Of a stretch of DNA of 64,000 bases, positions 1 through 11,543 are shown piece after piece. Position 1 is the first letter of the stretch, and every line of letters starts with the position of its first letter. This DNA comes from Limonium bicolor. Its lineage: Eukaryota; Streptophyta; Magnoliopsida; Caryophyllales; Plumbaginaceae. A program made the translations under genes and the position numbers. Below the pieces are notes generated by a model. It worked only from the letters and a program-made list of their open reading frames with translations. It had not been told where the DNA came from and did not search any database. The stretch covers positions 100,752,839 through 100,816,838 of the forward strand of contig CM041778.1 in NCBI GenBank assembly GCA_023374045.1. Direction: 5' to 3'.

Positions 1-2530
1 AAGATGTTGTGAAACCATGAAAATTTTCTTTCAAACCCAGATTTATTCAAACCCTTTTCTTTTCAAACCAGATTTTCTTTCAAACCAACACTTCTTTCCA
101 ACCTTCTTTTAAACCAAGCCAGTAAAACCAAGGACAGTTGACGAGGATACAACAATGGATAAACTTTCCCTCGATTAAGTTCGGGAAGTAAGGAATGAAT
201 ATTGTCACGGGACAATATAAGGGAGTTGACAACAGAATACTTCACCTAGGCGTGTGACGGACACTACAAGTGTACCAACTGTGTTGTGGGACGACCGCAC
301 TCCGATAGGAGCATGTGGGCCCGACAGACCTACTTATGGGTTAGTTGGGTAAGTAGTAATGTATCAGTATGGTACCCCACATATGTATACAAGTAGAGTC
401 CGAAACACGGGAAGTAGTCAACTCCGTTCTACGGTCAGCAGTATAAGTCAACAACAGCTAAGGATTACCATGAATGGTTGAAGTAGAGGAACTCAGTTAA
501 GCTAACTAGACTAAAAGAGTCAGTGAATTCATTTTCAAGGAAATGTTTTAAGAGTCAGGAAGTGCAAAGTGCACTAACTGTTATATAAAGACATCACATA
601 TGTCTTAAAAATCCTCGGGGATAAACATGATAGCTGGAAAGCAAGGCAAGGCACATGCCTAATGTGGACACATTAATGTGCAATGGACGGGATGAAACTC
701 CCAGAATGAGTACCTACACTACCAGGAAGTGTTGATCTTCACAGAAGAGGATAATAAGTCAGTTAAGAACGCAAAAAGGTGTGGCTAACGGAATGTACCA
801 ATAAGTGTGAGCCAAATGTAACGGCATAACATAGCAACACCCAGGAGCAATCCTTGAAGGGTGTTCGCATCAACAATTGTTGAATGAAATGCATGACAGA
901 AACACAAGGGTTGAAACTAACACCCAGTTTAGACATAAGTTGTCAGGGAACGGACTAACAAACCTAAGGGGAATCCCATGAAAGGAAACGTGATGCAACG
1001 ACTTGTCATGGAGCCCAATATAATATCCAAACCATGTAATATTGTACAGAGAAGTACATGTGTGTGGATAGCCTACAATGAGCCCAGCTCAAGGCAAATA
1101 AGGCTTATAAGCCATAAGCAAGATATGTTATATAAATTCGATTGATGGTAGAAGTTTATGTTGTATAAGTGAATAGAGTGGTAAACGAACCACTGCATTA
1201 AGAGTGGGGATACCTCTCGATATTGTGACACCGCAGGAGCGGTAGTTATGTGAATCAAGTTCAAGAAATATGTTAAGGATGGACGATGTTATTATTGAAA
1301 AAGAGCAGTTAGCTTAATAGTATGTGTGTATAAAGTGAAATACCGAGCTGAATAATGCCGGCTTGTGACTCGAATGATCGATGCTCAAGGAGCATTCAGT
1401 AGTCATCCAAATGAGTGACGAACCATAATGTGAATAATGTAAGTATATGTGTGGAAGTTAATGTGACAGTAAATACGATATAAGCTGATGTTATACAAGG
1501 AGTAAGAGCACGGTGCGCAACAAGCGACCGTTGTATAAGTATTGTTAAACGATAATGTAACAGATAAGACCAGTTATGAGTTAAACCTAGTAGAGATGCA
1601 AGATAAGCGATGTTAAACGGACTGGGCAATAAGCCAGTGGTAGGTACTGTATGATGAGGAACTCAGTGTGAATTCCATGGCGAATCGCATAAGGGATTTA
1701 CTGTCAAGAGTTTACGCCTCTGCACTCTGTATGACTGAGTGTTTTGGTATTGCACTTGCGCAGTAATGATCGAGTGGGATAGCTAGGAATTGGAAACATG
1801 TTAATTGTGGAGCAATAATGTTATAATGGCCGATGCATAGGAAATGCAAGGCCGCACCAATAAAAAAGTACTTGTACAAAACCAAATGTGGAGACATGAT
1901 TAACAGTAAGTGACTACAGTAGCACTAACCGCCAAATATCGGTATGGAATATACCCAAATGTTGTAAATAGCTGAGAGAGCACTACATACTAGGTAGTAG
2001 CTCAATCTCAACCGACAGTGAGTCGGAAGGAAACAAGTCAATCATTGTGAGATACATAGCTGTATGCACAGTAAATTGTTATGGAAGTGGATAGAAAATT
2101 TATAACTCACCGATTCCGCTAAACGGTAAGAGATACCACGCGTCGGTTGAGAAACCATGTTACCAAGATGAAGGTCACAATTGGGGATGTACAATACAGT
2201 AAGAATAACAAATGGAGCAATTAAGCTCTACAGTTTTTAGAGTTTCGCAGCAGAAACTAGTGAGCCAGTGATTCAAGTGTTGAATGTACATGGTGAACAT
2301 GAGTGAATGGCTAATTATTAACGCCTAGAAGCCTAACAGGCCGGAATCGAAACCAACTAAGAGTTTAAACAAACTCCAATGAGAATTCTTGGTTTAGGAA
2401 CTAAACCGCCAATATGGTTAAGATCCTCTAATCATAATCCATTGTGTAATAGACCGCGTGGAAGTTAAAAAACTTCACGACGGCAGAACATTTAAGCCAA
2501 TGTTTAGTGATTGATTACGTGGGCGTAATC

Positions 2531-2548
2531 CCTTTTAAGGGGGGTAGA
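2531..2548 (+). promoter_or_regulatory. Internal polypurine-tract-like site
   Basis: CCTTTTAAGGGGGGTAGAG closely resembles the true 3' PPT at 3866-3879 but lies 1.3 kb upstream and is followed by no LTR start. The inverted family copy keeps it at about 29407-29424. It may be an old PPT, a central PPT, or a relic of a nested LTR. Confidence 0.35.
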
Positions 2549-3529
2549 GCGCAAAACCACTTAGTGTATATTACCGTACAAGTGTACGTAGTGTATGTGA
2601 TTTATATTGTGCATAGCACAAAATTTATTATTGTTTTGATGATTGGTGTGTGTGTTACGTAAACATACACATTCATTCATGGTTTAATTGTGGTAATTGC
2701 GCACAGAAGATGCGAATACCATTGTGATAAGTGTGTGTATTTGTTAACAGTTGTGTGTGATAGTACAAGTGTGAGGAGTAGAGAAGCTCCCGGGGGAACA
2801 AAAGCCCCGACAGTGTATAAACGTGAAGTTGTGTGTTGTATTTGATGTAAAATATATGTGTATATACATACTATATAGTGATTCAAGAAAGGGCATGATA
2901 CCGACATAGAACCTAGTGAGAATAAGATTCCCTAGGCAACAGGATTAAAGTGAGTGGAGGTAACTGATAGACGGAGTCCTATCCTTTGGAGATGTATGAT
3001 CATGATTAAAATGATTAAAAAGATAGAAAATTGGAAATGAGTGATTTACTTGATGCTTGAAAATGAAGTGGGAGGTGGAACTTGATTTGCATGTGATCAA
3101 GGGAAGCCGAACACAATTGGGGTGGAAGGATAGTTCAACACTGATGCTGATCACATCAGGTTGGATAACCTCTTGAAACTCCCTATAAGTGGTCACAAAT
3201 AACCACGCTAAGAAATGAAGCAAAGAGCTTAAGTTGGACTTGGAGTTGTGTGTGTTTTCAAAAGGATTTTAAATTGGTATTTATAAATGGTTGATGGATA
3301 CTTTACGTACTTAAAGTCTTCTTACTTAACCTCACAAGGAAATTTTAAATTTAAGTGATTGTTTTAATCTCCCAAAGGCCGGGGACGGATGGTGTCCATC
3401 GCGACCGGGTTCTGCGGGATCACAGTGTGTATTAAAGATATTTTTGGATTGTTATACATGCTATGACATGTTGTGTGGTATGTGTAATAAATGTTATTTT
3501 GACTTTGATCTCCTAAAAGTGTATGCTAT

Positions 3530-3775
3530 TTAGACCTATGAGTCTAAATGTGTTGTGTTACATAGACCTAGGTGTCTGAATTGTTATGTTATGGAGACCT
3601 ATGTGTCCAAATGTTGTGATATTACCCGAGACCAGTGAGTCCAAGGGTTGTTATGTAGTGTAAGTGTTGTTAAGATACCCGGACCAAAGAGTCCGAGGTT
3701 ATCATGTGGATATTTTATGTTATGTGTGGATGTGAATGTGTTGCCCGGACCATTAAGTCCGAGGTTGTGATGTAA
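3530..3775 (+). repeat. Array of short GACC...GTCC/GTCT stem-loops
   Basis: About five imperfect units follow one another at 45-75 bp spacing. Each has a GACC (or CGGACC) block, a 4-6 base loop, and a complementary AGTCT/GTCC(GAGG) block; the last two are CCGGACCAAAGAGTCCGAGG and CCGGACCATTAAGTCCGAGG. They lie in the noncoding 3' internal region just before the PPT. Confidence 0.6.
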
Positions 3776-3865
3776 AGTGTGTTGGTTATGGAAGTTTATT
3801 TCCAAGTGATTCCTGTTTCAATCTAATGATGTGTGGAAAGTGTGAACTTCGAGGACGAAGTTCTT

Positions 3866-3879
3866 TTAAGGGGGGTAGA
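3866..3879 (+). promoter_or_regulatory. Polypurine tract (plus-strand primer) before 3' LTR
   Basis: TTTAAGGGGGGTAG, preceded by GAGGACGAAGTTC, immediately before an LTR start (TGAAATACCCC). This is the usual PPT context of plant Ty3/gypsy elements, where the RNase H-resistant purine run primes plus-strand synthesis. Confidence 0.75.
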
Positions 3880-3880
3880 T

Positions 3881-4894
3881 TGAAATACCCCAAACCTTGA
3901 TATGTGGTTAAATTCAACTATGGTATGTAAAGGCTAAAGTGCCTTAGTAACATCAGTGAACAATTTAGACCATCTAAAGCAATAAAGCATTAAGACACAT
4001 TGAGCAAAAACATGCTCTAAGCTATGATGAACTGGTTAGGAACCCAACAGAGCCTACCAAGACTTAATAATATTCCCTTATGATTTAATAAGGCCTAAAT
4101 AAGTCCTTAGGAACCTTGGTGTTCTTAAACCAATAAACACACAAATAATACCTTAAAGTCAATAAGAGCAAAATGTGCTCTAAGCTTGGGATAATGTGTA
4201 TAAGACCTAATGGTCACACCTATACTTTATAATATGTTAATGAACATATTAAATCAATTACCAAAGAAAACCAAGCTTGAAAACAGTTAAAACACAAAAG
4301 TGCTTTAAGGATTCTTAATCTGTTTTTGAAAATTGTCTTGTAAATGAGTTTTGAATGGCTAAATGTCCATCATTACTCTTTAATTAACATGTGTACTATA
4401 TAGTATCACATTTGGGTGGCTATATTAATGGGAAATCAAAAATATCATTTCTAAGTGCCTTGTTTAGGTGAATAGTGACTTTTATAAGCTAGTTTATAAC
4501 ATATGTTGTATTAAGTAATTAAATTGACAAATAAAGACTATACTACCCTCATGCCACTATTTGGGGCCGGTTTTTAAGGTTGGTGACACACCACCTTGTT
4601 AGCTTGTTAAGAAAATAAACAAAACTACTTAAGTACCCTTTTTACTTTACAAAGTATAAATATCTTCAAAAAGCAAATTCTATCTCATTCTCTCATTTCT
4701 ATCCTTGTTCACACGGTTTCCCACCTCTCTTCTTCCTTCTTCTTGCTGTTATCTCACGGTAATACCACTACTACCATGGAAACTCCATCTTTGACCACTT
4801 GTTAAATCTTGCTCACTTGTCCAAATCAAAAACAAACACCACCATTCTCTTCCTCTCAACAAGCTCTTCATTCCTATCTTCTCAAAACTTCAAG
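3881..4894 (+). repeat. 3' LTR, first ~1 kb (LARD-like family), cut by assembly gap
   Basis: Begins TGAAATACCCC right after the PPT and matches the start of the full LTR at 33398-34256 in order and content, including the CT-rich block before the gap. The remaining ~2.9 kb expected from the full copy is lost in, or replaced at, the N gap. Confidence 0.75.
4655..4662 (+). promoter_or_regulatory. Candidate LTR TATA box
   Basis: TATAAATA lies about 775 bp into the LTR, followed by a CT-rich leader typical of plant transcription starts. The paralogous LTR near 34010 has a degraded version (ACAAATAT), so promoter activity, if any, is more likely in this copy. Confidence 0.4.
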
Positions 4895-5394
4895 NNNNNN
4901 NNNNNNNNNNNNNNNNNNNNNNNNNNNNNNNNNNNNNNNNNNNNNNNNNNNNNNNNNNNNNNNNNNNNNNNNNNNNNNNNNNNNNNNNNNNNNNNNNNNN
5001 NNNNNNNNNNNNNNNNNNNNNNNNNNNNNNNNNNNNNNNNNNNNNNNNNNNNNNNNNNNNNNNNNNNNNNNNNNNNNNNNNNNNNNNNNNNNNNNNNNNN
5101 NNNNNNNNNNNNNNNNNNNNNNNNNNNNNNNNNNNNNNNNNNNNNNNNNNNNNNNNNNNNNNNNNNNNNNNNNNNNNNNNNNNNNNNNNNNNNNNNNNNN
5201 NNNNNNNNNNNNNNNNNNNNNNNNNNNNNNNNNNNNNNNNNNNNNNNNNNNNNNNNNNNNNNNNNNNNNNNNNNNNNNNNNNNNNNNNNNNNNNNNNNNN
5301 NNNNNNNNNNNNNNNNNNNNNNNNNNNNNNNNNNNNNNNNNNNNNNNNNNNNNNNNNNNNNNNNNNNNNNNNNNNNNNNNNNNNNNNNNNNNNN
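4895..5394. other. Assembly gap of exactly 500 N
   Basis: 500 consecutive N, a conventional placeholder for a gap of unknown length. Sequence on either side need not be adjacent in the genome, and open frames crossing the gap are artefacts. Confidence 0.99.
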
Positions 5395-5828
5395 TAGAGT
5401 TTGAGGTGGGCGACCATGTGTATTTGAAGGTTTCCCCAGTTCGAGGAGTCGTTCGTTTTGGGAAGAGAGGCAAGCTTAGCCCTCGTTTCGTGGGTCCTTT
5501 TGAGATCCTAGAGAGGATCGGACCGGTTGCCTATCGTTTGGCTCTGCCTCCGTCGTTAGCAGCAGTGCACAGTGTTTTCCATGTTTCGATGCTGAGGAAG
5601 TATATTCCGGACCCATCTCATGTGATCGACTTCAGTCCGCTTCAGTTGAGGGAGGACTTCACGTTCGAGGCAATCCCTTCGAGGATTCTAGCCCGTGATG
5701 TTCGTAAGCTCAGGAGTAAGACCATGCCCTTGGTGAAGGTGCAGTGGTCGGGTCAGTCAGAGGAAGAGGCGACCTGGGAGGTCGAAAGCGAAGTTCGTTC
5801 TAAGTTCCCCGCCCTCTTCGAGCAGTAG
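5395..5828 (+). pseudogene. Tekay-type integrase C-terminus plus chromodomain (fragment)
   Basis: The open frame reads [16 protein letters not shown] (integrase C-terminal GPY/F-like region), then [17 protein letters not shown], and ends in a chromodomain containing [17 protein letters not shown] before a TAG stop. In chromoviruses this module tethers the integrase to marked histone tails and steers insertion into heterochromatin. Only the last ~145 codons are present, because the gap cuts off everything upstream. It is a near-identical inverted copy of the minus-strand end at 8619-9052. The frame is intact over its visible length, unlike its minus-strand counterpart. Confidence 0.85.
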
Positions 5829-5872
5829 GTATGTTTTAATTTCGAGGACGAAATTCTTTAAGGGGGAGGTGA
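5829..5872 (+). promoter_or_regulatory. Post-pol leader and polypurine tract
   Basis: TTTCGAGGACGAAATTCTTT then AAGGGGGAGGTGAG immediately before the LTR start: the diagnostic 3' context of Tekay/Del chromoviruses. The first LTR base is altered relative to the other copy (GG in place of TG). Confidence 0.8.
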
Positions 5873-6395
5873 GGTTATAACCCAAGGTTTGGTTATATTT
5901 TATTTCGTTACTATGGTTCATTAAGATGGTCCATTCTGAATTTAGGACACGAAAGTCCTTATTAAAGAAGCCGGGGCGAGGAGGTCTTTTGTTTTCTATC
6001 ATATTAATCAGGTGAGGATAATACTTAATTCTTTTTCTTTTTCCCTCATTAATTATCCTCTCTCTAACCACGTTCCTCACCACGCTCTCACTTTCTAATT
6101 CCCCGATCAGTTTCATCTGCTGAGACGCTCTCTCTCTCTCTCTCAACTCCCTCTCTGCATTTTCTTGCCTTCTCGATCTGTAAGAGTTGCTGTGCCGGTT
6201 TGAAGATTCGAGCCTCTGCTGTGGACCCATTCTCTTCGTTGCGTTCCTGTTCAATTTAAGGTATAGAAGTTAGCCTTCTTCGGTTCTATGGTTTCTGAAG
6301 TGTTTACTTTCTAATTCCCCTCTGCAATCTGATTGTGAATCAGTGGCGATTTCGCATTCTCAGTCAATTCTCTTCTACTGTGGGCGTCGTCCGCG
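5873..6395 (+). repeat. First ~520 bp of a Tekay 3' LTR (plus strand)
   Basis: Starts GTTATAACCCAAGG and runs collinearly with the reverse complement of 8050-8573, at high identity apart from scattered substitutions and homopolymer indels. It stops at CGCGAATC, where the sequence switches to the opposite end of the inverted LTR (CCCCAAAC...). Confidence 0.8.
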
Positions 6396-8573
6396 AATCA
6401 CCCCAAACACTGGCCTAGGAGTTAGGGGTATTACACGCCGCGTATTATTACATAATAACGCAAGGCTCTAAAAGAACGAACTTAAACACATATTCAAATA
6501 AGGCCCAAAACAGAATACTTAACAAAGTATAAACCAAAATGAAGTCTTAACACCTCAAAAGGTTTTACAAAACCCACCAAACGTATAACAGAAACGGAAG
6601 CTAACAAAAGGCCCAGAGGCTCAAATCCGAATACAAAGTCTCAAAGGTAACTAATATTGAAACATCTAACTCCAGAGCTGCAAAACGACCTTCACTGATC
6701 AATCTGCAATGTTGATAGAAATAGGGGAATGAGCACACAACTATGCCCAGTAGATGACAAACTTCATCAACCAGCATGCTCAAAACATTTAAGAATGTTA
6801 TCAAATCAGAAGGAGTCAAGAGAATCCATAAGCATGTCAGAAAACAGAAGCAGAAGTCCACACCATAGGGACTAGACAGAACAGAAGCAGACAGAAGCTG
6901 AAAACAGAGTGGGACACTAGCGATCACAGCATACAGACAGAACGAGCAACCAGCTCGTGAACAGAACGAGGAAACCTCACTCGTAAACAGAACAGGTGTA
7001 GACACCCGTGAACAGAACGGGGAACATCACCCGTGAACAGAAGGATCCTACATAGCGCGCTACGAGACAGCGAACCAGCCATCCAAGGCTCAGACACAGA
7101 GATAACTAGGTCCCAAAACAGAAGCTTAAATACAGATCCATATGTGCACCAAAGGCACCAGAAAGCTCATAGACAGCTTGGAAATCAGAAGGGGAATCCA
7201 ACCCCGCAACAGAAGTCAAAACGGAGCTCAAACGAGCAAGTTATGGCCAAAACAGTACCCTGTCCGAACTTGTGTCCGGACATCAATGTTCGGACACAAG
7301 TCGAGACTCAGAAGACAAAATCAGACAGATGTCCGAACTTGTGTCCGGACATCAAAGTTCGGACACAAGTCGAACCTTAAAACAGATGAGAGAGTCAGAT
7401 GTGTCCGAACATCCAAGTTCGGACGGATGTTCGGACATCCTTCGGAAAACAGAACGTGGAGAGTCCGAACTTGTGTCCGGACATCAATGTTCGGACACAA
7501 GTCGAAGCCAAAATCAGAGAATGCAGAAGGCTGTGTCCGAACTTCAAAGCTCGGACGGAAGTTCGGACACAGCGAAGATTTTCAAAAGATTAAGCGCAGA
7601 AGGGCATGTCCGAACTTCAAAGCTCGGACGGAAGTTCGGACATGCCGAAAACCTCAGAAATCAGAAGCGAATTCAACGAACAGAGGCACAAAACCAATCC
7701 AACCAACACACACATTTACAAAACAACCTTGGGGTTTAATCCATTGAAAAGGCATTAAACAGACATAAGACACACACCCACACAGGATCAAATCATTGAA
7801 TTAACTGGTAGAATCCAAACTCCCCAAGGCTGAACACACGGATCGAATCCGAAAGCCACCTACCTCGAATACAGCAGAGACGAGTCAATCTGAACAGCAG
7901 AGCTCGAATCCAAGCAGATACCTCAAACGCAGACCGGAACAATGCAAACCCTCTAACTGAATACAATTGCAATCCCAAATCAGAAACGCAACCAAACTGA
8001 AACTGTAACCTGAACGGGAATACTATTCTCACCTGATTCTGACAGTAGGACACGGATTCGCGGACGACGCCCACAGTAGAAGAGAATTGACTGAGAATGC
8101 GAAATCGCCACTGATTCACAATCAGATTGCAGAGGGGAATTAGAAAGCAAACACTTCAGAAAACATAGAACCGAAGAAGGCTAACTTCTATACCTTAAAT
8201 TGAACAGGAACACAACGAAGAGAATGGGTCCACAGCAGAGGCTCGAATCTTCAAACCCGCACAGCAACTCTTACAGATCGAGAAGGCAAGAAAATGCAGA
8301 GAGGGAGTTGAGAGAGAGAGAGCGTCTCAGCAGATGAAACTGATCGGGGAATTAGAAAGTGAGAGCGTGGTGAGGAACGTGGTTAGAGAGAGGATAATTA
8401 TGAGGGAAAAGAAAATGAATTAAGTATTATCCTCACCTGATTAATCTGATAGAAAACAAAAGACCTCCTCGCCCCCGGCTTCTTTAATAAGGACTTCCGT
8501 GTCCTAATTCAGAATGGACCATCTTATGAACCATAGTAACGAAATAAAATATAACCAACCTTGGGTTATAACA
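6396..8573 (-). repeat. 3' LTR of the Tekay element
   Basis: Paralogue of 13191-15384 over its whole length. It reads, on the minus strand, from TGTTATAACCC at 8573 to GGCCAGTGTTTGGGG at the junction; the terminal TGTAACA (plus sense) present in the other LTR is absent. Confidence 0.88.
7261..7646. repeat. Six-unit array of GTCCGAAC hairpins in the 3' LTR
   Basis: Six units of 60-75 bp. Each is a near-palindrome with 13-20 bp arms around GTCCGAACTT...AAGTTCGGAC; units 5 and 6 have perfect 13-bp arms around an 11-12 bp core. Open frames here are by-products of the repeat. Confidence 0.85.
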
Positions 8574-8608
8574 TCACCTCCCCCTTAAAAGAATTTCGTC
8601 CTCGAAAT
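8574..8608 (-). promoter_or_regulatory. Polypurine tract of the Tekay element
   Basis: Minus strand: TTTCGAGGACGAAATTC then TTTTAAGGGGGAGGTGA, abutting the 3' LTR start at 8573. Same arrangement as 5829-5872. Confidence 0.85.
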
Positions 8609-8618
8609 TAAAACATAC

Positions 8619-9175
8619 CTACTGCTCGAAGAGGGCGGGAACTTAGAACGAACTTCGCTTTCGACCTCCCAGGTCGCCTCTTCCTCAGACTGACCCGACC
8701 ACTGCACCTTCACCAAGGGCATGGTCTTACTTCTGAGCTTACGAACATCTCGGGCTAAAATCCTCGAAGGAGCTGCTTCAAAGGTGAAGTCCTCCCTCAA
8801 CTGAAGCGGACTGAAGTCGATCACATGAGACGGGTCCGGAATGTACTTCCTCAGCATAGAAACGTGGAACACACTGTGCACTGCTGCTAAAGACGGAGGC
8901 AGAGCCAAACGATAGGCAACCGGTCCGATCCTCTCTAGGACCTCAAAAGGACCCACAAAACGAGGGCTAAGCTTGCCTCTCTTCCAAAACGAACGACTCC
9001 TCGAACTGGGGAAACCTTCAGATACACATGATCGCCCACCTCAAACTCTAGAGGTCGTCTCCTCTGATCGGCGTAGCTCTTCTGGCGACTCTGAGCCACT
9101 AGCAAACGCTCCCTGATAGACTGAATTTTGTCCACAGCATCCTGAACCAAGTCTGGACCAATCACACTCTCTCCT
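8619..9175 (-). pseudogene. Integrase C-terminal domain and chromodomain (Tekay pol)
   Basis: Two overlapping frames cover this: an upstream one with [19 protein letters not shown] (GPY/F-like region) and a downstream one with [34 protein letters not shown] and the chromodomain [17 protein letters not shown]. The TAG at 8621-8619 is the natural polyprotein end; a base difference near 8640 sends the visible frame past it. A second shift lies near 8955. The chromodomain aromatic/acidic pattern is kept, so the lost frame may be a sequencing matter. The plus-strand copy at 5395-5828 reads through the same positions without breaks. Confidence 0.85.
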
Positions 9176-9960
9176 TCAGATCATCCAACAGATGGGTGAT
9201 CTGCACCTCCTGCCATACAAGGCCTCAAACGGAGCCATCCCGATACTGGTCTGAAAGCTGTTATTGTACGCGAACTCTATCAGCGCCACGTGCTGATCCC
9301 AGCTGCCCCCAAAGTCGAGTACACATGCCCTGAGCATGTCCTCTAGGACCTGATTCGTCCTCTCTGTCTGCCCGTCTGACTGAGGATGGTAAGCTGAACT
9401 GAAGGACAACTTCGTCCCCAAAGCCTGATGCAAACTCTGCCAGAATCTGGACACAAACCTCGGATCTCTGTCAGACACAATCGAAGCCGGAACCCCATGC
9501 AGACGTACTATCTCATCAATGTACAACTGAGCCAAGCGGTGCAAACTGAAAGTCTTCCTGACAGGTAGGAAGTGAGCGCTCTTCGTGAGCCGGTCCACAA
9601 TGACCCAAACCGCATCAAAACCCCGCGGAGTCTTAGGCAGTCCCATGACAAAATCCATCCCGACGCTCTCCCACTTCCACTCCGGAACGGGAAGAGGCTG
9701 GAGCAAACCAGCTGGTCTCTGATGCTCGGCTTTGACCTGCTGACAGGTCCGACATCTGGATACAAAGTCTGAAATGTCTCTCTTCATGTTGCTCCACCAG
9801 AATGTCTCACGTAGGTCCCTGTACATCTTCACCCCTCCTGGGTGTACCGAGTACGGAGCTCCATGAGCCTCCTGCATGATCTCACGCCTCAACGCGTCGT
9901 CTGCCGGCACACAAACACGGCCTCTGAACCTCAGGCAGCCATCCTCTGAAACTCTGAACT
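9176..9960 (-). pseudogene. Integrase zinc-binding and catalytic core (Tekay pol)
   Basis: The longest intact stretch of the element (~245 codons). An HHCC zinc-binding region (HPGG..KMYRDLRETFWW...C..CQQVKAEHQ) precedes the DD35E core: Asp in VGMDFVMGLPK, Asp in IVSDRDPRF, Glu in SDGQTERTNQ. YHPQSDGQTE and ALYGRRCRSPICW are hallmark Ty3/gypsy strings. The enzyme inserts element cDNA into chromosomes. The frame ends just after CRSPICW by an apparent indel, separating it from the chromodomain-bearing tail. Confidence 0.92.
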
Positions 9961-10067
9961 CAGACTCCTGACCAGCAACACCTCATCTCTGATCTTACCC
10001 AGACTAACATCAAGCTCCTGACTGGCCTTGATCCTGTCGATCAAGGTAGGCTGAATCTGTAGTGCTG

Positions 10068-10700
10068 CTAAAATCCCAGACCTCTCTGGACGGACGACCC
10101 AGATACCCATGCGCTGCAACTCCTGAGCAGACCTCTCCACACCAGATAAAGCACAAACGTCCCAGACGGACCCCTCCTACTGAGCGCATCAGCAACCACA
10201 TTCGCCCTACCCGGATGGTAGAGGATCTCTAAGTCGTAGTCGTGTAGCAACTCCAGCCACCTCCTCTGCCTCAAGTTCAACTCCTTCTGAGTGAACAGAT
10301 ACTTGAGGCTCTTGTGGTCCGTATAAACTTTGCACGCTGCTCCATACAGATAGTGCCTCCAAATCTTCAGAGCAAACACCACAGCACAGCAGCTCCAGGT
10401 CATGGGTCGGATAGTTCTTCTCATATGGCTTAAGCTGACGAGAGCCATATGCAACCACCTTCCCCTGCTGCATCAGAACACACCCAAGTCCCCTATGGGA
10501 CGCATCACAGAAAACCTCCAGACCCTCGGTCCCCTCTGGAAGAGTCAAGATCGGCGCAGTAGTCAACCTCTTCTTCAACTCCAAAAAACACTGCTCACAG
10601 GCATCGCTCCACTCAAACTTCACATCCTTCTGAAGCATACGAGTCAACGGAATCACCAACTTGGAGAAGCCCTCCACAAACTTGCGATAGTAGCCCGCTA
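10068..10700 (-). pseudogene. Ty3/gypsy RNase H region (pol)
   Basis: Two overlapping frames share the domain. The first holds [15 protein letters not shown] (end of the RT connection) then [18 protein letters not shown], the first catalytic Asp context, and [19 protein letters not shown] with the conserved His and Glu region. A shift follows, and the second frame carries [40 protein letters not shown] and [16 protein letters not shown]. The order matches Ty3/gypsy RNase H, which degrades the RNA template in the cytoplasmic particle. Broken by at least one indel near 10400. Confidence 0.9.
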
Positions 10701-11370
10701 GCCAAGGAAGCTACGAATATCCCCAACATTAGTAGGCCTGGCCCACTCAGTAATAGCCCTAATCTTCTCCGGGTCCACGGAGATACCATCCTTGGAGACC
10801 ACATGTCCCAAGAATACTACCTGATCTAGCCAGAACTCGCACTTCTTCAGCTTTGCATACAACTCGTTTCTCCCTCAGAGTCTGGAGAACGGTCCTCAAA
10901 TGCTCCTCGTGCTCCTCAGCACTCTTGGAATACACCAAGATGTCATCGATGAAACTACAACAACGAACTGGTCCAAAAACGGCTTGAAGATTCTGTTCAT
11001 CATATCCATAAATACGGAAGGCGCATTCGTCAGACCGAATGGCATCACTAGGAACTCGTAATGTCCATAACGAGTCCTGAAAGCGGACTTAGGCACGTCG
11101 TCTGCCTTAATCCTCAGCTGATGATATCCCGACCTCAGATCGATCTTCGAAAACACCTTAGCTCCTGCTAACTGGTCAAACAAGTCATCTATGCGCGGGA
11201 GAGGATACCTATTCTTAATGGTAACCTTGTTGAGCTCCCTGTAGTCAATGCACAACCGCATGCTACCGTCCTTCTTCTTTACAAATAGTACTGGCGCTCC
11301 CCAAGGCGACACACTCGGGCGAATGAAGCCCTTATCCAGCAGCTCCTGCAACTGGACCTTCAGCTCCTTA
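10700..11370 (-). pseudogene. Ty3/gypsy reverse transcriptase core (pol)
   Basis: The N-terminal part reads [90 protein letters not shown]: all the classic fingers and palm motifs. The catalytic Asp-Asp box just downstream (near 10955) is out of frame because one T is missing from a run, so the visible frame leaves it after QFVVVV. The rest of the palm and thumb follows in another frame. The enzyme copies element RNA into cDNA, primed at the Met-tRNA site 13174-13185. Confidence 0.93.
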
Positions 11371-11543
11371 GCTCAGCAGGCGCCATCCGGTATGGGGCCT
11401 TCGAAATGGGCTGAGTCTCAGGTGCGAGCTCGATCGAGAACTCCACCTCTCTAACAGGGGGAAGCCCAGGTACATCATCCTGGAACACATCTGGGAAGTC
11501 TCTGACCACTGGAATCTCCTCCAACTTCGCATCCTTGCGAACC

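Larger units (their letters stand above)
1..3880 (+). mobile_element. 3' internal part of a LARD-like non-autonomous LTR retrotransposon
   Basis: No recognisable coding sequence exists here in any frame; the open frames are short and resemble no gag or pol. The orientation comes from the right end: a GAGGACGAAG block and a polypurine tract (3866-3879) lie directly before an LTR start at 3881. Most of this stretch (about 1-3250) recurs, diverged and inverted, at about 28720-32510, so it is a repeated family and not a decayed single gene. A long internal region without ORFs plus LTRs near 3.9 kb (see 33398-37291) resembles large retrotransposon derivatives. The 5' part lies off the window. It could also be a Ty3/gypsy element with its coding region eroded beyond recognition. 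Confidence 0.5.

Noticed and set aside
4799..5828. Long frames crossing the N gap
   Set aside because: They exist only because N codons are not stops; only 5395-5828 is real coding sequence.
7261..7646. CRISPR-like pattern of palindromic repeats and spacers
   Set aside because: Eukaryotic LTR, repeats not identical, spacers similar to one another, no cas genes.
7033..7747. Several 64-201 codon plus-strand frames in the Tekay LTR (repeated at 13945-14553)
   Set aside because: They are translations of the hairpin array (RTCVRTSMFGHKS-type repeats) in an LTR; different frames are open equally.
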